Below are positions 44,856 to 49,413 of a stretch of 49,413 nucleotides of DNA, piece after piece (the stretch's first letter is position 1; the number at the start of each line of letters is the position of its first letter). The stretch covers positions 1 to 49,413 of the forward strand of contig NZ_JAGKJI010000050.1 in NCBI RefSeq assembly GCF_020329485.1, read 5' to 3'. The DNA comes from Bradyrhizobium cenepequi. Lineage in GTDB: Bacteria; Pseudomonadota; Alphaproteobacteria; Rhizobiales; Xanthobacteraceae. The translations under genes were made by a program, and so were the position numbers. The notes below the pieces were generated by a model, which searched no databases, was not told where the DNA came from, and saw only the letters and a program-made list of their open reading frames with translations.

Positions 44856-45794
44856 ATGGCTGCTCTAGACTTTAAGGAAATTCCGGAAGCTCACCTTGGT
44901 GGTGGTCTGCAAGATACCTTTGAACTGTTTGCCCGGGACTTCTTGACGTTGCTTGGCTACGAGATTCTCGAAGGTCCTAGCCGAGGAGCCGACGGCGGAA
45001 AAGACCTCATTGCGGTTGAAAGGCGTCGAGGCGTTGGCGGCGAAACTGTTGTTCGCTGGCTCGTAAGCTGTAAGCACAAGGCGCATTCCGGAGCTTCGGT
45101 GAATCCAGCAGATGAGTCGAACATTAGAGATCGCGTTGAGGCAAATGGGTGCAACGGATTTGTAGGTTTTTACTCAACTCTTCCTAGCTCGGGCCTTTCG
45201 GATGCTATCGCGGGCCTTTCGACGAAGGTAGAAACGCAAATCTTCGATCGCGAACGCATTGAATCGTATCTCTTGAAAGGGGCCGAAGGTCTTCACGTCG
45301 CAAAGAGATACTTTCCAAAGTCGATGACCGCCTGGATGGGCGAAAATCCCAAGCCCGCGAAAATTTTTAGCACACACCCGTGTTTGACCTGCCATCATTG
45401 CGGGAAGGACCTGCTGAATCCAGTACCAGCAGGCATTATCGTTATTTGGCAGCGTCGCGACATTGACGGAAAGAAGCATGTCGATACAGTCTATTGGTGC
45501 TGTAAAGGCAATTGCGATCGGAGGCTCGGCGAATCTCAGCGTGGAAAAGGCCTGATAGACGGCTGGGAAGATATCCCTGATGTCGCCATTCCACTCGTTT
45601 TCGCGAAATGGGTCATGGTAACTCTTAATGAGTTCCAGGCAGGGGACACATACTCCCCGCTTGCGTTCGATCGGCTCAAGGAATTCATACTCAGCATCTA
45701 TCCATATGTCGCTAGGCACCCAACCGAATCCGAGATCGAACGCATGGAGGGACTAATGCGAATTCCTGCTGCGCTGGGAGGCCTCGGCTACTAG
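44856..45794 (+). CDS. Mrr-like restriction endonuclease-fold protein with cysteine cluster
   Basis: A 312-residue protein in AT-richer sequence. Residues 20-110 look like an Mrr-type PD-(D/E)XK core: helix DTFELFARDFLTLLGYEI, GADGGKDLIAVE (Asp50), then WLVSCKHKAHSG, where Ser71-Cys72-Lys73 replaces the usual Q-x-K/E-x-K, and a NGFVGFYST-type strand after NGC. Residues 176-220 contain CLTCHHC and CCKGNC, probably a zinc ribbon. It may cleave DNA or bind modified DNA. It starts 48 bases after guaA and precedes the reverse transcriptase gene on the same strand, so it may be part of the same defence cassette or a separate restriction gene. Confidence 0.72.
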   Translation: MAALDFKEIPEAHLGGGLQDTFELFARDFLTLLGYEILEGPSRGADGGKDLIAVERRRGVGGETVVRWLVSCKHKAHSGASVNPADESNIRDRVEANGCNGFVGFYSTLPSSGLSDAIAGLSTKVETQIFDRERIESYLLKGAEGLHVAKRYFPKSMTAWMGENPKPAKIFSTHPCLTCHHCGKDLLNPVPAGIIVIWQRRDIDGKKHVDTVYWCCKGNCDRRLGESQRGKGLIDGWEDIPDVAIPLVFAKWVMVTLNEFQAGDTYSPLAFDRLKEFILSIYPYVARHPTESEIERMEGLMRIPAALGGLGY

Positions 45795-45884
45795 GCTCAG
45801 CCTTCCTTCAACCGGCTAGGCAGCAATAATCCACCGAGTGTTTCGCTTGACCAATGCCTGTAGAGCCCACAGGTAACGCGCAGT

Positions 45885-47413
45885 TTGTGTGTTGGCAGCC
45901 TAGCCTTTGAGTTCAGCAAGAGAGTTGAGAAAGTCGACAGAAAGACCGCAAGGCGATTAATCGAAGAGCTGCCAGTTTTCTCGGAACGCTTGCTCGTGGC
46001 GACTGGATCTGCCGGATTCCGGATCACAACTAAGATACATCCCTTTTGGAATGTCTATTTCAATGGCTTGGGGATTGCTATTGCCGAAGCTTTGGAGCCG
46101 AAACGTAGCGATCGAGCGCACTCCTACAGGTACATTCCAGACATAGCTTATTCGACCGCGTTTCATCTTGGCGTACTTTCCGAGAAGCCAGTGTAGGCGA
46201 CTGTCGGGAACAACTGGAAACAGCCGTAGTCGTTCAAACAGATATCTCTAGCTTCTACGAGCATGTTTCGCATCATAGAATCGAAAATCTGATCGGTGAC
46301 CTCTTCGGTGAGGCGTCCAACGTAGCTCTGCAAGTTGATCGCTTCCTAAGCAAGTTTGCATCCGGTCGATCTTTTGGATTGCCTGTTGGGGGGCAGTGCT
46401 CCCGCATACTTGCCGAGCTACTCATGAATTCAATCGACAGCGCTCTCACGGTTGCTGGGATTGTTTGGCGGCGATACGTTGACGATTTTGTGCTGGTGAC
46501 GGCCAATCAGTCAGAAGCTTATCGCGCTCTATCAGTGCTGTCGCATGCTCTTGCGGATTATGGCTTAACCCTGAATCGAACGAAGACAACAATACTAACA
46601 GCAAAGCATTACGTGGACTACGTTAAGGCGCAACTAGGAACTTCCGACGATCAGGCAAATAAACTTGCTGAGATTGATCTTAGATTTGATCCGTATTCCG
46701 ACTCGCCTGAGTCCGACTATGATGAGCTAAAAGAAATTGTTGAGGGATTGGATATCCGTGCGCTGTTGGATAGCGAGCTACGTAAAGCGCAGCCCGATAC
46801 ATTCTTGGTAACCCAAATTGGTAGGACCCTGAGGTTGCATGATCCTGATGCAGCCTTGCGCCTTTGTAAGACGCTGCTCTCCCCAAAGAATCTTCATGCC
46901 TTCCGTGCATCTTGGTCGACCATAATGAGAGGCGTAGCCTCAGTTTGCTCGGACGCTCGATTTGCTTCTATTCACGATGCACTAGATCAATTGCTCGACG
47001 CTATTCCGAATCATTTGCCGCACCTATTGTTGGCGGACGTGAGTTGTCTCCATTATCTGCGCGCACTCCGGTTTCGACGAACTCAAGAACGGGCGACATT
47101 TGTCCAGAGAGTCCATTCTTCCACGTCGTCGGAAGCGGTGAAACGCGGATGCCTTGACTGCTGGCGGCTCTGGAAAGATCGGACAGTCTTCACACGAGAG
47201 CGAAATAGGTGGAATTCTCTAAGCGCGGAGGAGCAGCGAATGATCTGGTTCTCAGCAGCCCAATTCGGCGACGAAGGATTCAAGTTTCGCGATCAAGTGA
47301 GAAAAAGTACAGCAAATGGATGGCGGCTAGGTTTTGAGCGCGGGGGTGATTCAACGTTTGCTTCTGTATATTGCGACTGGACAGAAACCGATCGTCATGC
47401 GCATATCAGTTAA
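45885..47413 (+). pseudogene. reverse transcriptase (defence/Abi-like), interrupted by a frame change
   Basis: About 509 codons read in two frames. The first part (45885-about 46148) begins at a TTG without a clear ribosome site and has RT-front motifs KIHPFWNVYFNGLGIAIAEA and AHSYRYIPD. The second part (about 46149-47413) continues one frame back with LFDRVSSWRTFREAS, TDISSFYEHV (motif A, Asp at 46241), GLPVGGQCSRILAE, the catalytic YVDD (46475-46486) and ADYGLTLNRTKT (motif D). From about 46700 on it is a run of helices like the alpha-repeat tail of UG/Abi-type RTs. There is no maturase or thumb of group II intron type. A one-base change at 46143-46150 splits the gene; no slippery heptamer is seen, so it is probably a real mutation or a sequencing error. 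The downstream nuclease gene overlaps its end. Confidence 0.75.
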
Positions 47414-48149
47414 TGATCCCAGAACAATTGCCCGCGATATTCCTGGGATATTCGATGTGCTCTTCCCGCAGCTAGCTCAGGGCGTGGTCGCTAGTTTTAA
47501 TCGTAGAGCGCTTTCTTTGGATGGCTGTACACCTGTTTCTCAGGACTTGGTCGACGCGAGCAAAGTCCAAAGGGCGATGCTCTTTGAAGTTGCGGTAGCC
47601 GCTGGAGAACAGTTGATTGGTGGAAATCGAGCAATTAACTGGGATTCGTGCTTGAGTACTGCCTTGGCAAGGCAGAGAGAGCACTTCGATGCTCAGTTGC
47701 CTCAAACGCTAGCCAACGCTGACAAGCAGGTTGCGCTTCAAGTAGCGGAAAACCTCGTTGCCATGCTCGCATACATACAAGCAGCAGGCGGTGGTGGTCA
47801 AAACCTTATCCATGCTCCGAGGATTCCAGGATACCAATGGGTTGCTTCCGGTGTAGGAGATTTCTCGATTGGAACGATGCTGATCGAGGTGAAGTGTACC
47901 AACAGGCGCTTTTCATCGCCTGATTACAGGCAAATTCTAATGTACTGGCTTCTCAGTTATTGTGCAGCGATTGAGGGCACCGGAGTCGAGTGGTCTGAGG
48001 GAATTCTCCTGAATCCGCGTTTAAATTTGCTGGTTCGGCTTTCGTTCAACGAGATTATCGGAGTGGTTGGAGCGGGCAGATCAAAGGTGGAGTTGATTGA
48101 ATTGTTCTCTAGTTCGTTGGGAACTCGGCTTCCTCTTGCGATGGGTTGA
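47397..48149 (+). CDS. PD-(D/E)XK nuclease-like protein downstream of the RT
   Basis: A 250-residue protein. The N-terminal half is helical; residues 145-190 have the nuclease core pattern: PGYQWVASGVGDFSIG (Asp155), LIEVKC (Glu164, Lys166), then a helix with SSPDYRQILMYWLLSY (Gln179), i.e. D...E-x-K...Q-x(3)-Y as in PD-(D/E)XK enzymes. ATG 47397 starts 17 bases inside the RT gene's end, which indicates translational coupling with it; the frame is open from 47334. I do not recognise a named family. By position, it is the likely effector of the RT cassette, but this is inference. Confidence 0.65.
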   Translation: MRISVNDPRTIARDIPGIFDVLFPQLAQGVVASFNRRALSLDGCTPVSQDLVDASKVQRAMLFEVAVAAGEQLIGGNRAINWDSCLSTALARQREHFDAQLPQTLANADKQVALQVAENLVAMLAYIQAAGGGGQNLIHAPRIPGYQWVASGVGDFSIGTMLIEVKCTNRRFSSPDYRQILMYWLLSYCAAIEGTGVEWSEGILLNPRLNLLVRLSFNEIIGVVGAGRSKVELIELFSSSLGTRLPLAMG

Positions 48150-48242
48150 GATTCAATTTCTCGATGCTGCCGACATTGAGTGGCTTTAGGCTGGCACCCG
48201 GAGCGCGGATCGCGCCGATGCTGGTCTGAGGACGGTCTCGCT

Positions 48243-48313
48243 CGTCATTGCGAGGAGCGTTAGCGACGAACCAGTCTATCGTCTCCGGGCGCTTCGCTTC
48301 GCTCGCAATGACG
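48243..48313. repeat. palindromic repeat, family D copy 3
   Basis: Left arm CGTCATTGCGAGGAGCG, right arm CGCTTCGCTCGCAATGACG. The inner arms have diverged (AACCAGTCTATC), unlike copies 1 and 2, where GAAGCAATCCA pairs with TGGATTGCTTC. It lies 94 bases downstream of the nuclease-like gene. Nothing else could be assigned in 48150-48459 except a small hairpin CTTCGGATTTTCCGAAG at 48360-48376. Confidence 0.8.
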
Positions 48314-48459
48314 AAGTGAGCTCATCGAGTCCGACAAGCTGACTTCCCGGGGCAAATGACTTCGGATTTTCCGAAGCCATGTCAAGTCCCGGAATCAAAA
48401 ATATTCTGCTTTCGTTCTCACCCAAATCAGTTGCATAACTGCGGCTGTCTCACGGCGGA

Positions 48460-48870
48460 TGAGGGGAGCTTCGCGATCGTCACGAACGTGCGGTGAGATG
48501 CGGTGGACGCTGAATGCGCGCTGGACGTACGCGCAGGAAGCGTACGGCGAAGTCGTGTGGTTCTGGCGCCGCGGTGCTGGCGTTAAGCGTGCAATAAGAA
48601 GCGCAGGCGACGGAGGCAAAAGAGCCGTTCTCCGGGAAGAGCACGAAGTAAGCCGTAAAGCCACTGCGCAGGGAAGCCGGGATGCTCCCGCTGTACCTGT
48701 ATGCTCGTGTGCGTCTCTTGCTATGCGCAACGGCACACGAGACCTCGGGTGCAGCAAGCACCCGGTCTTCCCTGCGCCCTCCGAACAAGAGGAGGGCAAA
48801 GAAGATGCGAAGCTCGGACGCAACGCGCCGCGAGAATGCGGGCACGCACTCTCATGCTCTTTGAAAAGTA
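48460..48870. repeat. structured ~400-base repeat-like element, possible ncRNA
   Basis: A GC-rich block with strong folding potential. GCGCAGGGAAGCCGGG (48666-48681) pairs with CCCGGTCTTCCCTGCGC (48761-48777) with one bulged base, and inside it GGGTGC-AGCAA-GCACCC (48748-48763) is an alternative hairpin competing for the same CCCGG bases. From memory, blocks like this recur in Bradyrhizobium genomes and attract spurious protein calls. The open frames on both strands here (170 and 255 codons) have no protein-like features. It ends just before the guaA fragment. Confidence 0.5.
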
Positions 48871-48883
48871 GATCAGCTATGGT

Positions 48884-48935
48884 CTCGGGCGCGAACTCGG
48901 CCTGCCCGAAATCTTCGTCGGCCGCCACCCATTCC
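48884..48935 (+). pseudogene. guaA: fragment of a second, diverged guaA
   Basis: These 52 bases match guaA bases 44388-44439 with only 4 differences and translate to LGRELGLPEIFVGRHPF, against LGRELGLPEAFVGRHPF in the intact gene. Similarity stops abruptly on the right at 48935/48936, where IS-like sequence begins, and on the left at about 48884. The fragment encodes no function alone; it marks a guaA copy or displaced guaA end from another strain. Confidence 0.85.
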
Positions 48936-48994
48936 GTATCCCTCCGGCGGGGGCCGCCTTGCGTGATGTGAGGAGGCGGTGAAGACATAGGCGT

Positions 48995-49413
48995 ATGACT
49001 AACCATACGCCTATTTCGAAGGTTTCCAGGCTCGACGTGATTTCGACGGGTGCGCGCCGCCGTTGGACATTGGCAGAGAAGCAACGGATCGTAGCGGAGA
49101 GCTATAGCGGGCAGTGGCTTGTGTCGGTGACGGCGCGGCGGCACGGGCTGTCTGCGAGCCAATTGTTCACGTGGCGCCGACTGGCCCGAGCGGGCCGACT
49201 CGTCGAGGCCGATGAGGCGACCGTTTTTGCACCGGCGATCATCGGCGGCGAATCTTCGGCGAGCGATGCGCCACCATTGCCGGCGCAGGTTATTCCTGCG
49301 CCATGCCCGGCTGCGGTGCCGGGGCGGATCGAAATCGTGCTGATGTGCGGGTCTCGCGTGATCGTCGACGACGGTGTCGATGCGACGGCACTGCGCCGGG
49401 TTCTGGACGTGCT
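48995..49413 (+). CDS. tnpA: IS66-family accessory protein TnpA (partial, runs off window)
   Basis: At least 139 codons, open to the window edge. After a short lead, residues 18-60 form a helix-turn-helix of the IS66 OrfA/IS3-type: GARRRWTLAEKQRIVAES, then SVTARRHGLSASQLFTWRRL. The following linker is Ala/Pro-rich, and RIEIVLMCGSRVIVDDGVD near the edge matches the C-terminal part of IS66 TnpA. TnpB and the TnpC transposase would be expected next. AGGAGG lies about 20 bases before the start and GTGAAGACATAG closer. The element's left end is probably near 48936, directly after the guaA fragment. Confidence 0.85.
   Translation, partial: MTNHTPISKVSRLDVISTGARRRWTLAEKQRIVAESYSGQWLVSVTARRHGLSASQLFTWRRLARAGRLVEADEATVFAPAIIGGESSASDAPPLPAQVIPAPCPAAVPGRIEIVLMCGSRVIVDDGVDATALRRVLDV

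Noticed and set aside
46143..46196. Programmed -1 frameshifting in the reverse transcriptase
   Set aside because: No X-XXY-YYZ slippery heptamer or obvious stimulatory hairpin was found in the overlap, so a mutation or sequence error is simpler.
46379..47413. Calling a 344-residue protein from 46379 as an intact RT
   Set aside because: This start is inside the RT domain between motifs A and C; the sequence upstream in the same frame still encodes essential RT motif A, so it cannot be the natural start.
48395..49162. Open frames of 255 codons (minus) and 170 codons (plus, 48459-48971)
   Set aside because: They cross the structured repeat, the guaA fragment and the IS start, three unrelated pieces. 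Composition is not protein-like.

Overview
The window is high-GC alphaproteobacterial chromosome, most likely Bradyrhizobium or a close relative. I base this on the conserved ppx-rlmE ... guaB ... MAPEG-rsmB ... guaA housekeeping order, on gene families (feoAB with an Irr-like iron box, a complete valine-degradation cluster, many acyl-CoA enzymes), and on several families of short palindromic intergenic repeats of the kind that litter Bradyrhizobium genomes. No tRNA, rRNA or CRISPR array was recognised.

Layout. 1-535: repeats and unassigned sequence. 0.5-6.5 kb: a patatin-like lipase facing away from an acetoacetate decarboxylase, then a ZntB/CorA-type metal transporter, an OprB-like porin and an MFS carrier. 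6.6-10 kb: thiolase and enoyl-CoA hydratase on the minus strand facing a PaaI-type thioesterase and a TetR regulator, with short palindromes in the gaps that could be operators. 10.1-20.6 kb: a LysR regulator diverges from mmsA, isobutyryl-CoA dehydrogenase, 3-hydroxyisobutyryl-CoA hydrolase and mmsB (valine to propionyl-CoA). These are followed by an acyl-CoA synthetase, a MaoC hydratase, a multifunctional-enzyme-type SDR and an HI0933-type flavoprotein. 20.6-22.4 kb: a small AT-richer accessory patch with two immunity-like proteins, a gene remnant and an unlisted 48-residue membrane protein. 22.4-26.7 kb: a three-gene minus-strand unit (DUF188 protein, Uup, D-threonine-aldolase-type enzyme) and a two-hotdog protein. 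26.9-31.2 kb: an unaccompanied molybdenum hydroxylase large subunit, ppx/gppA and rlmE. 31.4-35.2 kb: feoAB and a DHA2 drug exporter. 35.5-44.8 kb: guaB, oxidoreductase, small exported and membrane proteins, phosphoesterase, MAPEG, rsmB, EEP-family nuclease/phosphatase and guaA.

The most interesting part is 44.8-49.4 kb, just downstream of guaA. Codon use changes there, and three non-housekeeping genes lie in a row on the plus strand: an Mrr-like nuclease with a cysteine cluster, a reverse transcriptase with YVDD catalytic motif and a long helical C-terminus, and an overlapping PD-(D/E)XK nuclease-like gene. This looks like a candidate RT-based defence cassette. The RT gene carries a one-base frame change near 46143-46150 in this sequence, so this copy is either broken or mis-sequenced. 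At the far side, a 52-base piece of a second, diverged guaA (48884-48935) sits between a roughly 400-base structured repeat and the left part of an IS66-type element. This suggests a guaA-associated genomic island.

Start codons were chosen from family lengths and visible ribosome-binding sites. No database search was possible, so all names rest on motif recognition.
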